DNA of 64,000 bases from Acetobacter sp. UBA5411 (lineage in GTDB: Bacteria; Pseudomonadota; Alphaproteobacteria; Acetobacterales; Acetobacteraceae), in the NCBI RefSeq assembly GCF_002409645.1, contig NZ_DHNR01000031.1, positions 165,169-229,168 of the forward strand, written 5' to 3'. The position numbers and the translations under genes are program-made. This document shows, in pieces, positions 8,220-16,955 of this stretch (positions are counted from its first letter, which is position 1; each line of letters begins with the position of its first letter). Below the pieces are notes generated by a model, which saw only the letters and a program-made list of their open reading frames with translations, did no database searches and was not told the origin of the DNA.

Positions 8220-10061
8220 ATGAACGCTCACCGCAGTTCCGGTCGCGGAGAAGACCTCGCCAGAAGTGGGATGGACGAGCCGGGCGGTGAACATCTTCTT
8301 CATGGCGAGCCGATCGGAGCGGGTTTTGCCATCGGCCCTGCGTTTGTGGTCGGCGAAGATCCCTCGCTGGAACCGGAAGCCCGGATCAGCCATCTGACAC
8401 GGGAGCAGGAACATGCCCGGTTCAGTGAGGCAGTTGAACGGTCCATTGGCCAGCTGAAAAAACTTCAGAACCGTATCGCTCGTCTCCCGGAAGAAACGCA
8501 GGTCGAGATCGGGCCGATGCTGGAAGTCTACCAGCGGATGCTGGGACCTTCCCGTCTGAAGAATGGTGTTGTCAGTCGGCTGGATGACGGCATGACGGCC
8601 GAAGCTGCTGTGTATGAGGCGACGGCTGAACTGGCTGAGCTGATGCTGGCGTCCAGAGACGAGCGGCAACTCGTCGGAGAGGATGCGGCGGCGGCGGAGC
8701 GCAGGGCTGGCGAGTTTCGTGAGATCGGTCGCCGGGTGATCCGCAATCTCATGCGGGAATCCTTTCTTTCCCTGTCCAACATGCCGAATGGCGCAATTCT
8801 GGTGGCGCATACGCTGCGTCCCGCTGATGCGGCGCTGATCGATCCGGCGCGCGTTGCGGCGGTCGTCACCGAGGATGGTGGCTCGACGGGACATACAGCC
8901 ATCATGTTGAGGGCTCTTGGCGTGCCTGCCGTGCTGGCGGTCGAAGGACTGTTTGATCATGTGACCGATGGAACCACGCTGGTCGTGGACGGCTATTCAG
9001 GCAGCGTCACGATCGATCCGTCCTCGCGCACCACACGGCAGGCCCGCAAACAGGTCGCGGCCTATGCGCAGGAACGGCAGGAACTCGGACGCATGCGGCG
9101 GCTGTCGTCGCGCATGGCCAGTGGTGAGAAGATCAGTCTGCAGGCCAATCTGGAACTTCCGGCCGAGCTGCCTCTGATCGCGCAGTCTGGCGCCGCCGGG
9201 ATCGGATTGCTGCGGACCGAGTTCCTGTTCATCAACGCCGAAACGCTTCCCGATGAAGCCACGCAGTACGACATTTACGCCGCCATCGTCTCCACCATGG
9301 GGTCTGATCCCACAACTATTCGGGTTCTGGACTGGGGCGGTGAGAAGCAGGGCGAGGCGCTTATTCGGGCCGGGATTGTCGGGCGTGATTCCATCAATCC
9401 GGCTCTGGGCGTGCGGGGGATCCGGCTTCTGCTGGAGTATCCTGAGCTGCTGGAGACGCAGTTTGCGGCCATTCTGCGGGCTGCAGCGAAGGGACCGGTG
9501 CGGGTGCTGCTGCCGATGGTCACCGTCGCTTCGGAAATTGTCGCGGCCCGTGAGATTTACGAACGGGTTGCACGTCGTCTGAAGCGCAAGGGCATTGAAA
9601 CCGGTGAGAGCCTGCCGCCGCTGGGGGTGATGGTCGAAACTCCGGCAGCCGCTCTGACGGCGGGACATCTCGCGCAATATGCCGATTTTCTGGCGATCGG
9701 TTCAAACGATCTGACGATGTATACCCTTGCGGCGGACCGGGCGTCTTCGGATGTGCTGGCTCTCTACAACCCGCTACATCCGGCAGTTCTGAGGATGATT
9801 GGCGAAGTTTTTTCAGCCGCCTTCCTTGAGCGATGCCCTGTGTCGGTTTGCGGAGAAATCGCGGGCAATCCTCGTTTGATTCCGCTTCTGATCGGTCTGG
9901 GGTGCCGGTCCTTCTCCATGTCGGCTTCCATGGTACCGCGCGTAAAGCAGATCGTGCGCCATGTCAGTTACAATGACTGTCGTCTGCTGGCGCGTCGCGT
10001 TCTGGCCGAAACGGATATTGGGGAAATTAGCCGCCTTCTGGACGGCTTTCAGCGCGGCTGA
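8220..10061 (+). CDS. ptsI: PTS enzyme I (phosphoenolpyruvate-protein phosphotransferase)
   Basis: Transfers phosphate from PEP to HPr. The phospho-histidine lies in GGSTGHTAIM (about residue 225). The C-terminal PEP-binding barrel has GIGLLRTEFLF, the IGSNDLTMYTLAADR segment (IGTNDLTQYTLAVDR in most relatives, so two small changes) and the VCGEIAGNP motif with its catalytic cysteine. About 613 aa is somewhat longer than E. coli EI (575) because of the N-terminus, and there is no GAF domain, so this is not the EI-Ntr form. I prefer ATG 8220, with GAGG five bases ahead, over the in-frame ATG at 8199, which has no visible ribosome site. It closes the partial PTS locus; no sugar-specific membrane component lies nearby. 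Confidence 0.93.
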   Translation: MNAHRSSGRGEDLARSGMDEPGGEHLLHGEPIGAGFAIGPAFVVGEDPSLEPEARISHLTREQEHARFSEAVERSIGQLKKLQNRIARLPEETQVEIGPMLEVYQRMLGPSRLKNGVVSRLDDGMTAEAAVYEATAELAELMLASRDERQLVGEDAAAAERRAGEFREIGRRVIRNLMRESFLSLSNMPNGAILVAHTLRPADAALIDPARVAAVVTEDGGSTGHTAIMLRALGVPAVLAVEGLFDHVTDGTTLVVDGYSGSVTIDPSSRTTRQARKQVAAYAQERQELGRMRRLSSRMASGEKISLQANLELPAELPLIAQSGAAGIGLLRTEFLFINAETLPDEATQYDIYAAIVSTMGSDPTTIRVLDWGGEKQGEALIRAGIVGRDSINPALGVRGIRLLLEYPELLETQFAAILRAAAKGPVRVLLPMVTVASEIVAAREIYERVARRLKRKGIETGESLPPLGVMVETPAAALTAGHLAQYADFLAIGSNDLTMYTLAADRASSDVLALYNPLHPAVLRMIGEVFSAAFLERCPVSVCGEIAGNPRLIPLLIGLGCRSFSMSASMVPRVKQIVRHVSYNDCRLLARRVLAETDIGEISRLLDGFQRG

Positions 10062-10088
10062 TCGGCGTTACAGTCTGGAGCCGGTTTG

Positions 10089-11234
10089 TCAGCCGGTGCG
10101 CCAAGAGACGGAGGACGCCGACAACCACCGACGAAAGGCGAGGACGCTCGCGAGTGGCGGAGAGAGCGCGGCATAAAAAGGCAGGACATCAGCTTCTGTC
10201 GTGAGGCGCGTGTGGCTGCTCCGGGCGACTTCATCAACGCTGGGCAGGCTCGCGGTCAGATGAGCCGCATGCCGCCAGAGCGCCGCATTTGCTGGCGGTG
10301 TGAGCAGGGGAAGCACCAGTGCGGCTTCAATGGACGCTGCATGGGCCGCAGCCCGATAGGCGGGAAAAAGTGGATGATCCGGCGTATGGCCCCGCAGGCT
10401 GGTAAACCGGCCCGCAAAATCCGGAAGGCTTCCGCCGGTGTCCGTCGTCAGGGAAAACAGCGGCACAAACCCCTTGGCTTTCAGGGCATCAAGCAGTTCC
10501 GGCGTGGCGCTGCCGGGCGACAGTTGCGCCACATCCACTTCACCCCGTTGCAGCGCCTCGATGGAGGTATCTCGTGTTGCCAGCCCACTGACTGGAATGG
10601 CGCGCATCGACAGGATGGCCATAGCGAGAAGCGTTGGCAGTTCAGCGCCCGTAGGCGTTGTGACGGCGACGCGTACGGGCCGGTTCTGGAGCAGAGTCCG
10701 CAGGGAGCGGCGGAAATCGACGTGTCCCACAACTAGTGGAGAGCCGGTGACCAGCGCGACCGGCAGCCAGCGCTGGTAATCGAAATGGACACGGGAATCA
10801 CCGGACAGCGCGGCAAGGATGGCTGTGCCGGGAACGAGGAGAGCATTTTCCCCCGAAGCTTGTGCATCAAAGAGGTTGGCGCCGGTGACTCCGTCCTGCC
10901 CGACCACGTTACGCAGGTTCAACGGACCGTCGGTCGGCAGCGTCGTTTCAAGGGATGGTGCGAGAATGGGTGCCCAGCGGGCCGGACCGGTGCCGGGACT
11001 GCCGGCGACAATCAGATCCGGTGTGCCGATTGTCGGAGCCGGAATGGCGGCTGAGGCAGCCTGCAGCAGGCCGTCGGTCTCGGCGCTGTGGGCGAAGGCG
11101 CGGGTTGTCAGAAAAGAGCCTGCGCCAGAACCTGCCGTGAGACCGAGCGCCGCCTTCAGGAGGGTCCGCCGGTTATAGCGCCGCGGAAGGCCTCGTGAAA
11201 AACGGGTATCGGATGGCAGGTCTTTTTCTGACAA
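10089..11234 (-). CDS. Tat-exported Bug/TctC-like periplasmic binding protein
   Basis: The N-terminus has a twin-arginine signal (NRRTLLKAALGL) followed by a small-residue hydrophobic stretch and AFAHSA, fitting Tat export to the periplasm. The body resembles the TctC/Bug family of solute receptors: a VVGQDGVTGANLF segment in place of the usual pyrophosphate-like loop, then RWLPVALVTGSPLVV, which matches the family's conserved second-strand region. Bug proteins bind carboxylates and related small solutes. No TctA/TctB membrane genes are nearby, so its transporter or signalling role is open. I place the start at TTG 11234, because AAGGAGAT lies about 9 bases ahead of it, whereas TTG 11255 has no ribosome site. 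It converges on ptsI with 27 bases between the stops. Confidence 0.6.
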   Translation of the reverse strand: MSEKDLPSDTRFSRGLPRRYNRRTLLKAALGLTAGSGAGSFLTTRAFAHSAETDGLLQAASAAIPAPTIGTPDLIVAGSPGTGPARWAPILAPSLETTLPTDGPLNLRNVVGQDGVTGANLFDAQASGENALLVPGTAILAALSGDSRVHFDYQRWLPVALVTGSPLVVGHVDFRRSLRTLLQNRPVRVAVTTPTGAELPTLLAMAILSMRAIPVSGLATRDTSIEALQRGEVDVAQLSPGSATPELLDALKAKGFVPLFSLTTDTGGSLPDFAGRFTSLRGHTPDHPLFPAYRAAAHAASIEAALVLPLLTPPANAALWRHAAHLTASLPSVDEVARSSHTRLTTEADVLPFYAALSPPLASVLAFRRWLSASSVSWRTG

Positions 11235-11332
11235 AACTCGGAGATCTCCTTGCAAGATGGTCCGGGTAATATTTTCAGGAATATTACCACTATAAAGTTA
11301 AGGCCGTTCTGTGGCGATCATGTCCTTACGGA

Positions 11333-12262
11333 TCAGGGCCACTTCACCTCGGGAGGCATGCTCATGAGGATCGCCTCTGTGTGGCCACCGGTCTTCAGCC
11401 CGAAGAGTGTGCCCCGGTCCTGCAACAGATTGAATTCCACATACCGTCCACGCCGGATCAGCTGCTGCTCGCGCTGTTCGGGTGTCCATTGCTCCATCAT
11501 GCGGGACCGCACGATGTTCGGAAAGGCCTCTAGAAAGGCGAGTCCCACATCTTTTGTAAAGGCGAAATCCATGAGCGGATCGCCGCTGTGGAGACGGTCG
11601 TAGAAGATGCCGCCCAGACCGCGTGGCTCGAGGCGATGCGGCAGGTAGAAATACTTGTCGCACCAGGCCTTGAAGCGCGGGTAATATTCAGGATCGTGTT
11701 TTTCGCAGGCCTGCCGGAAGCTGTCGTGGAAGATGGCGGCGTCGTCCTGCGCTTCCTCGCTTTCCGGGAACATTGGGGTGATGTCGCCACCGCCGCCGAA
11801 CCAGCCCTGTGTCGTGACGATCATCCGTGTGTTGAAATGGGCTGCGGGCACCACGGGACTGCACATATGGGCGACCAGACTGATGCCGGTGGCAAAGAAA
11901 CGTGGGTCTTCGGACGCGCCGGGAATCGACTTGCGAAACTCCGGGCTGAACTCGCCTGAGACGACCGAGACATTGACGCCGACCTTCTCGAACACGCGTC
12001 CACGCATGACGCTCATCACGCCGCCACCTTCAGTGTGGGCGTCGTCTCCCGCTTCGCGGGTCCATGCGGTGCGTTCGAACCGTCCGGGGGCCGTGGAACG
12101 TCCCGGCAGCGTGGGGGCGTTCATCTCTGCGGCGTCCGTTTCGATGCTCTCGAAAGCGGCGCAGATCCGGTCGCGCAGCGATTCAAACCACTGCTGCGCT
12201 TCCGGCTTCAGAGGTTCGTAATGCCGGGCGTCGGCAGAGGAAGGGGCGGTGGTTTCATCCAT
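11333..12262 (-). CDS. hemF: Oxygen-dependent coproporphyrinogen III oxidase
   Basis: Converts coproporphyrinogen III to protoporphyrinogen IX using O2, late in haem synthesis, in the cytoplasm as a homodimer. Recognisable stretches are [14 protein letters not shown], the AHFNTRMI strand, [10 protein letters not shown], the [10 protein letters not shown] segment and GGIFYD, ending with the [10 protein letters not shown] and MPP.VKW C-terminus typical of HemF. From ATG 12262 it is 309 aa, matching the family. AGGAG lies 9-10 bases before this ATG, and the longer frame to 12334 has no such support. An oxygen-dependent enzyme fits an obligate aerobe with high demand for c-type cytochromes. Confidence 0.95.
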   Translation of the reverse strand: MDETTAPSSADARHYEPLKPEAQQWFESLRDRICAAFESIETDAAEMNAPTLPGRSTAPGRFERTAWTREAGDDAHTEGGGVMSVMRGRVFEKVGVNVSVVSGEFSPEFRKSIPGASEDPRFFATGISLVAHMCSPVVPAAHFNTRMIVTTQGWFGGGGDITPMFPESEEAQDDAAIFHDSFRQACEKHDPEYYPRFKAWCDKYFYLPHRLEPRGLGGIFYDRLHSGDPLMDFAFTKDVGLAFLEAFPNIVRSRMMEQWTPEQREQQLIRRGRYVEFNLLQDRGTLFGLKTGGHTEAILMSMPPEVKWP

Positions 12263-12615
12263 AGCCGGATATCTCCTGATCCTGTCAGTGCGTCCTGTTG
12301 GGTCCCCCGGTCTGGTCCACTGGCTGGCGCGCATGGGCTCGGTTCCGTGGCGGACGCGCAGAATGCGTCTATGGGGTGCGATATCCGGGCTGTGATTGCA
12401 AGAGGGGGTGTTTCGGGGCAGGTGTTGCCCTTGGAAACATGGGGATACGGCTTCTGACTGTGGAGCGGAGGTTCTGCCGAGTGCCCTATTTCAAAGACGT
12501 ATTCCGCAATGTCCTTGATGAGTCATAAAGAAGTTTTTGGTGAAGCTTTTTCCAAAAAGCTTCAGGAGCGGCGTCTCTTTGAAATAAGACGACACCTCAA
12601 ACTTTTATTTCCATT
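12263..12615. other. Intergenic region with divergent promoters and a repeat element
   Basis: About 350 bases between divergent hemF and queG. Open frames here have no protein-like character. The right part (about 12530-12597) is a copy of a dispersed palindromic repeat, listed separately. The left part must hold the hemF promoter; no clear -35/-10 was picked. Confidence 0.4.
12530..12597. repeat. Dispersed palindromic repeat, family A, copy 1
   Basis: AAGTTTTTGGT is followed by a perfect hairpin, GAAGCTTTTT / AAAAAGCTTC (12542-12563), and then a second, imperfect hairpin built on GTCTC...AAGAC. The same order recurs at 26.9 kb and, in part and inverted, at 63.4 kb. It is a non-coding intergenic element and might act as a transcript 3' end or a structural repeat. 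Confidence 0.7.
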
Positions 12616-13752
12616 ATGGAGAGCCAGTCCATTACAGAGCGAACCGGGATGTCCTCCTCTCCCACATTGATGAACAGGCTTGTCGAGCGACTGGAGACCA
12701 AGGCACGGGAACTGGGTTTTCATGCCTTTGGAATCTGCGATGCGGACATCGGTGCGGAGACGGGAGACCGCCTGCGGGACATGATTGCGCAGGGACACCA
12801 CGGCACGATGACGTGGATGGCCGAACGGGTGGAAGCCCGTGCGCATCCCAACGGGTTATGGCCGGAAGCCCGCAGCGTGATTTCCCTCGGTCTGTCCTAC
12901 GCGCCGGAAGGCGATCCGCTGGCGACACTTGCCGACAAGGTGTGCGGCAATATCTCGGTTTATGCCCGCAACCGGGATTATCATGACATCATCAAGGGGA
13001 TGCTCAAGCATCTGGCGCAGTATCTGGTCGCGGAAACGCGGCGGACGCAGCTTGAGGCGGAGGTGAAGGTTTTTGTCGATACCGCGCCGGTGCCGGAAAA
13101 GCCTCTGGCTGAACAGGCCGGGCTAGGCTGGCAGGGGAAACACACCAACCTCGTGTCGCGAGATCATGGAAGCTGGCTGCTGCTGGGTGAAATCTATACG
13201 ACGCTCGAACTGCCACCGACACCGCACCGGGCGGGACAGTGTGGGAGCTGTTCGCGCTGCCTCGAAGTGTGCCCCACCAACGCTTTCCCCGCGCCCTATC
13301 GGCTGGATGCCCGACGCTGCATTTCCTATCTCACCATCGAGCATGCAGGTCCCATTCCTCACGAATTCAGGGAGGCGATGGGAAACCATATCTATGGTTG
13401 CGATGACTGCCTGTCCGCCTGTCCATGGAACCGCTTTGCCGAGGAATCACGGGTGATGAAGCTGAAGGCGCGCGAGGATCTGATCGCGCCTCGCCTGTCG
13501 GAGTTGGCAGTGCTGGATGACGCCGGGTTCCGCGCCCTGTTTTCGGGCTCGCCGATGAAGCGGATCGGGCGTAACCGCTTCGTGCGGAATGTGCTCATCG
13601 CCATCGGTAATTCAGGAGACGAAGATATGGGGCCGATTGCGGAACGGTTGAGGGATGATGCTGATCCGGTCGTGGCGGAGGCTGCGGACTGGGCTGTGAA
13701 ACGGCTGGCGGAGACAGTCTCGTCTCCGATGTCGGCAAGGCCGAGCTCATGA
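12616..13752 (+). CDS. queG: Epoxyqueuosine reductase
   Basis: Cobalamin- and iron-sulfur-dependent enzyme that makes queuosine from epoxyqueuosine in the wobble position of certain tRNAs. The cofactor-binding N-terminal half contains SLGLSYAP and ARNRDYHD. The C-terminal half has two ferredoxin-like clusters, CGSCSRCLEVCP and CDDCLSACPWN, which supply the [4Fe-4S] ligands. A short HEAT-like tail follows. The 378-residue length matches E. coli QueG (379). Neither the ATG at 12616 nor the one at 12649 (MSSSPTLM) has a clear ribosome site, so the start may be 33 bases downstream. Its stop overlaps the next gene by four bases (ATGA). Confidence 0.93.
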   Translation: MESQSITERTGMSSSPTLMNRLVERLETKARELGFHAFGICDADIGAETGDRLRDMIAQGHHGTMTWMAERVEARAHPNGLWPEARSVISLGLSYAPEGDPLATLADKVCGNISVYARNRDYHDIIKGMLKHLAQYLVAETRRTQLEAEVKVFVDTAPVPEKPLAEQAGLGWQGKHTNLVSRDHGSWLLLGEIYTTLELPPTPHRAGQCGSCSRCLEVCPTNAFPAPYRLDARRCISYLTIEHAGPIPHEFREAMGNHIYGCDDCLSACPWNRFAEESRVMKLKAREDLIAPRLSELAVLDDAGFRALFSGSPMKRIGRNRFVRNVLIAIGNSGDEDMGPIAERLRDDADPVVAEAADWAVKRLAETVSSPMSARPSS

Positions 13753-14018
13753 CGCGCCATCTTCTCAAGCGCAGTCTCATTCTTTCCGGGCATGGGACCA
13801 GTGTGGCGCTGGAACCGGAATTCTGGGCTGTGCTGGATGAAATGGCGCAACAGCAAGGTCAGACGATTGGCAAATTGGTGGAGAGCATCGACGGAAAACG
13901 CGACCCGAATCGTCCTCTGGCATCGGCCTTGCGTGTTGCAGCATTGCAAGCCTCCAGATCAGATGCTGTTTCGTCTTTGGGACAGGATACAGTCACGCAG
14001 TCGTCTCCCGATTTATGA
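13749..14018 (+). CDS. Ribbon-helix-helix domain protein (RHH_4 type)
   Basis: An 89-aa protein with the layout of the alphaproteobacterial RHH_4 family: a basic N-terminal strand (LKRSLILSGHGTSVAL), the EPEFWAVLDEMA helix, a turn, then GKLVESID and a LASALRVAALQ helix. Ribbon-helix-helix proteins bind DNA as dimers, but targets of this subgroup are mostly unknown, so a regulatory role is inferred from fold only. It is translationally coupled to queG by an ATGA overlap. The last 20 residues are polar and probably disordered. Confidence 0.75.
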   Translation: MTRHLLKRSLILSGHGTSVALEPEFWAVLDEMAQQQGQTIGKLVESIDGKRDPNRPLASALRVAALQASRSDAVSSLGQDTVTQSSPDL

Positions 14019-14225
14019 AACTGGCAGAAAAACCGTATTCCATAAGGAAGAATGGTAAAATCTGTCTGGGACGGCGCTCTCTGCCCAATCAGGAATGCGC
14101 AGTTTACCAAAATGAAGAACGCTCCAATTTCTTGTCTGATTAACTCTTCAGAAACCCCGGCACTTCTAGCGTCGCGTGCCAGAAGAGAAAACGCTTCAAA
14201 CCCCAAGACCTCAGATGAGACCTCC

Positions 14226-14402
14226 ATGTCAGGGAATATTCTACGTCTGCCGCACTGCCCCGAGGCCAGTCCTATGCTGATCTCCCATTCTCTGCTTCAA
14301 CTGGCGGATGTTGTCTGGCAGGCCGGTCTGCCCGGTCTTGCGAATGATCTGGTCGGTCTGGCTCATTCGGCCATTGATCGACCTTCGGAAACGACGTCCT
14401 AA
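14226..14402 (+). CDS. Possible small hypothetical protein
   Basis: A 58-residue frame from ATG 14226, with a plausible amphipathic helix (LISHSLLQLADVVWQAGL) and no recognised family. The ribosome site is weak. The frame extends upstream to ATG 14052, but that part reads as poor protein. On the opposite strand a 122-residue frame (13859-14227) overlaps the ribbon-helix-helix gene and has an equally plausible first 45 residues, so one or neither may be real. The stretch 14019-14502 is otherwise without a clear gene. Confidence 0.25.
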   Translation: MSGNILRLPHCPEASPMLISHSLLQLADVVWQAGLPGLANDLVGLAHSAIDRPSETTS

Positions 14403-14502
14403 GCGAGAGAACTGGCGGAATTTCGGGCCTTGTTGCGGGAGGCTAGCTGGCCTGACCATAAGGGGGCTTTAGTCGCCGTTGAAGTAAGGCTAGAGTCTTC
14501 TC

Positions 14503-15330
14503 ATGGCTATCTGGGGCAAACTGTTCGGAACCGTGGCAGGGTTTGCGGTTGGCGGACGAATGGGAGCGGTGCTGGGCGCAGCTCTTGGACATGCGGCTGA
14601 TCGTGGGTCTCTTCTGGAGCCGCCGACGGGCGGGTGGAGTGATCGCTGGGCGGCCCGTGCTGCACCTGACCCGAACAGTGCGGCGGCCTTTGTCGCGGCC
14701 AAGCTTGCTGCGGTAACGGGCAAGAAAGACCAGCTTTACGCGCTCTGCACCGTTCTGCTTTGCGCCAAGCTGGCCAAATGCGATGCGCCGGTAAATCGCA
14801 AGGAAATCAACGCTTTCAAGTCGCGTTTGAGAATTCCGCCTGAAAATGAGCCGGAGGTCGGTCGTCTGTTCGATCTCGCCCGGCAGCGGACGGATGATTA
14901 CGAGCGATTCGCCCGGGAGCTGGGTCAGGCTTACCGTGATGATCAGCTCATGCTCGAGGATCTGCTGGGTGTGCTCTTTTTCGTGGCGCGGGCTGACTGT
15001 GCAAAAGACGAAGCTCTGCATCCGGCGGAAATCAGATTCCTGAAAAACGTGCACAAGGCGTTTGGTCTGAGCGCTGGTGCCTGGAGCCGGGCTGAAGGCG
15101 GACGCTCACGCCCGGCCATGGCCGAGAATGCCGCCTATCAGGTGTTGGGCGTTTCCATAGACGCATCGAACGAAGAAATCCGGGCCACCTGGAGGACGCT
15201 GGTGCGTGCCAATCACCCGGATGCACTTTCGGCGCGCGGTGCTTCTTCGTCCGAAATTGAGGCCGCTGTTGTCAGAATCGCCAGCATCAATGCGGCGTGG
15301 GATGTCATCAAGCGGGATCGCGGTCTGTAG
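14503..15330 (+). CDS. DjlA-like co-chaperone: TerB domain plus C-terminal J-domain
   Basis: A 275-aa protein. It begins with a short hydrophobic glycine/alanine-rich segment (about residues 8-30, GTVAGFAVGGRMGAVLGAAL), a possible membrane anchor as in DjlA. A TerB-like helical domain follows (about 60-190; RADCAKDEALHPAE is the typical acidic loop). The C-terminus is a J-domain: YQVLGVSIDASNEEIRATWR then the ANHPD loop containing the HPD triad. J-domains stimulate DnaK ATPase, so this is probably a membrane-linked DnaK helper. It converges with the ferric reductase gene, with only nine bases between them. Confidence 0.8.
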   Translation: MAIWGKLFGTVAGFAVGGRMGAVLGAALGHAADRGSLLEPPTGGWSDRWAARAAPDPNSAAAFVAAKLAAVTGKKDQLYALCTVLLCAKLAKCDAPVNRKEINAFKSRLRIPPENEPEVGRLFDLARQRTDDYERFARELGQAYRDDQLMLEDLLGVLFFVARADCAKDEALHPAEIRFLKNVHKAFGLSAGAWSRAEGGRSRPAMAENAAYQVLGVSIDASNEEIRATWRTLVRANHPDALSARGASSSEIEAAVVRIASINAAWDVIKRDRGL

Positions 15331-15339
15331 ACCTCGACT

Positions 15340-16155
15340 TCAGTCCTCCACACGCCCACCGCCGTCTGTCGCGCCAAGCCGCCAGTAACCTGCTGCGCGA
15401 ATGTGGTCTCGCGTCATACCTTTTTCTTCGATGAGCAGAGTGCGGAGCTGGCGGGCTGTTTCGATTTCAGCACCGATCCAGGCATGCAGATCATCTGACG
15501 GCAGGGAGTAGCTTTTCAAAGCCTCCTGAAGAACCGTTGATTTTCCTGCTTCTACGCCATTACGAGGTAGCCAGATAATGCTGGCATTGGCCTTGCTTGC
15601 CAGCGGACGTTCTTCCTTTGCATCCGCAACCTCGATCATGGCCGTAACATTGGCGCCGTCCGGCATTTCTTTCAGTCGGCGGGCGATAGCGGGGAGCGCG
15701 GTCTGATCGCCGATCAGCAGATAATGCGCGTAATTTTCGGAAACAACGAAAGAGCCTTTCGGCCCACCGATACCGAGGGTCTGGCCGGGTTGGGCCTGAA
15801 CCGCCCATGTTGCCGCAGGGCCGTCGCCATGCAGGACGAATTCGATGGCGAGTTCATTTGTCTCTGGATTGAAAAAGCGTGGTGTATAGTCACGCTTGAT
15901 CACGGCTGGTGAGGCGGAGCGCACAGGACGACCGCCTGTGTCCACGTCCGGCAGGACGGGCGTGTCCTGTCCGGGGAGTGGAAAGAACAGTTTGACATGA
16001 TCGTCGGCGGCAGCCGAACTGAAATCATGCAGGTCATCGCCTGTGAAAATGATGCGGCGCATCAGGGGTGAAAGTTGTTCGATCCGTGCGACATGCGCCA
16101 TACGCAGACGCACGGGTTGGCGGACGCGCAGTGGCGTCCGGGACAGGGAGTTCAT
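15340..16155 (-). CDS. Siderophore-interacting FAD protein (NAD(P)H ferric-chelate reductase, ViuB/YqjH type)
   Basis: Predicted to release iron from imported ferric siderophores by reduction in the cytoplasm. The N-terminal FAD-binding barrel has LMRRIIFTG and the flavin signature RDYTPR, and then GGPKGSF. The C-terminal NAD(P)H-binding half has LIGDQTALPAI and ends with RAAGYWRLG, both typical of the SIP family. From ATG 16155 it has 271 aa, matching E. coli YqjH. GGAG lies six bases before this ATG, so I reject the longer start at 16167. The PadR regulator gene directly upstream is on the same strand with a 26-base gap, so they form an operon. Confidence 0.88.
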   Translation of the reverse strand: MNSLSRTPLRVRQPVRLRMAHVARIEQLSPLMRRIIFTGDDLHDFSSAAADDHVKLFFPLPGQDTPVLPDVDTGGRPVRSASPAVIKRDYTPRFFNPETNELAIEFVLHGDGPAATWAVQAQPGQTLGIGGPKGSFVVSENYAHYLLIGDQTALPAIARRLKEMPDGANVTAMIEVADAKEERPLASKANASIIWLPRNGVEAGKSTVLQEALKSYSLPSDDLHAWIGAEIETARQLRTLLIEEKGMTRDHIRAAGYWRLGATDGGGRVED

Positions 16156-16181
16156 GCGCGTCTCCATTGAAAAAGTCTGGA

Positions 16182-16796
16182 TTACTCAGGTTTGTTGAGA
16201 ATTTCTGCTGTGGCGCGCTTGAGGATCTCGATGATGCGCTTCTTTTCTTCAGGGCCACAGCCGCGCTGACGCATCATGGCCTGTTTGAAAGCATGTCGGG
16301 CTTCGTGAAATTCGTCGGAAGCACGTGGATCTGCATCGTCGACGCCCGAAAACGCTTCCCGCACTTCACCCATGCGACTGCCGATCCGCTTCAGGGTTTC
16401 GAGAATGGTCTCAGCCTGTTCGCGATTGGCTTCGAGAAGAGCCTTGCCTTCATCGGTCAGCGTATAGAGTTTGCGGTTGCCTTCCGGAGACGCCGTGACC
16501 TGACCGGTCTCATCAAGATAGGTGAGGGCAGGATAAACCATGCCGGGGCTTGGTGCGTAAAAACCACCGGATTTTTCTTCAAGAAGACGGATTAGCTCAT
16601 AACCGTGCGCGGGCTGGATTTCCAGAAGCGCCAGAAGAACCAATTGCAGTTCACCGGAGCTGAGTTTGCGTCCGGCAGGGAAATCGCCTCTGCCGAAACC
16701 GTGACGGGAGCCACCACCGAACTGGCGACGACCTTTGGAATGTTCGCCTCCTGCATGGCGGGAGGAACGATGTTTGGATTTATGCTCTTTAAACAT
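16182..16796 (-). CDS. PadR-family regulator with histidine-rich N-terminal tail (YqjI-like)
   Basis: A 204-aa repressor. The PadR winged helix (about residues 48-125) shows LVLLALLEIQPAHGYELIRLLEE, the PGMVYPALTYL recognition helix and RKLYTLTDEG. Before it lies a 45-residue tail rich in His, Arg and Gly (HKSKHRSSRHAGGEHSKGRR). E. coli YqjI has a similar metal-binding tail and represses the ferric reductase gene yqjH in response to nickel and iron. The same gene pairing here supports a metal-sensing role, although this tail lacks the cysteines of YqjI. A C-terminal helical dimerisation region ends in IIEILKRAT. It is likely autoregulated through TATATCnTAA repeats just upstream. Confidence 0.85.
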   Translation of the reverse strand: MFKEHKSKHRSSRHAGGEHSKGRRQFGGGSRHGFGRGDFPAGRKLSSGELQLVLLALLEIQPAHGYELIRLLEEKSGGFYAPSPGMVYPALTYLDETGQVTASPEGNRKLYTLTDEGKALLEANREQAETILETLKRIGSRMGEVREAFSGVDDADPRASDEFHEARHAFKQAMMRQRGCGPEEKKRIIEILKRATAEILNKPE

Positions 16797-16799
16797 GTC

Positions 16800-16825
16800 T
16801 TACGATATATATGTTTTAAGATATA
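16800..16825 (-). promoter_or_regulatory. Candidate PadR operator overlapping the padR promoter
   Basis: Read on the minus strand, TATATCTTAA and TATATCGTAA form a direct repeat 16 bases apart, immediately before the padR start codon. TTGAGT lies next to the first copy and could be a -35, with the second TATATC as the -10. The position fits autorepression, but binding is inferred only. Confidence 0.45.
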
Positions 16826-16955
16826 ACTCAAGATTGTTTTTGTGACGTTGCGTTCATAAGAATTGCGGAATGTAACGGATGACTTTTGCAGGATCACTAT
16901 CCCGCTCACAGGATACGCTTCCGTAAAACAGTCCTGTTCCACCCTTCCAGCAGGT

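Noticed and set aside
13859..14227. 122-residue minus-strand frame next to the ribbon-helix-helix gene
   Set aside because: It overlaps a better supported gene on the other strand and has no ribosome site, although its first 45 residues look plausible.
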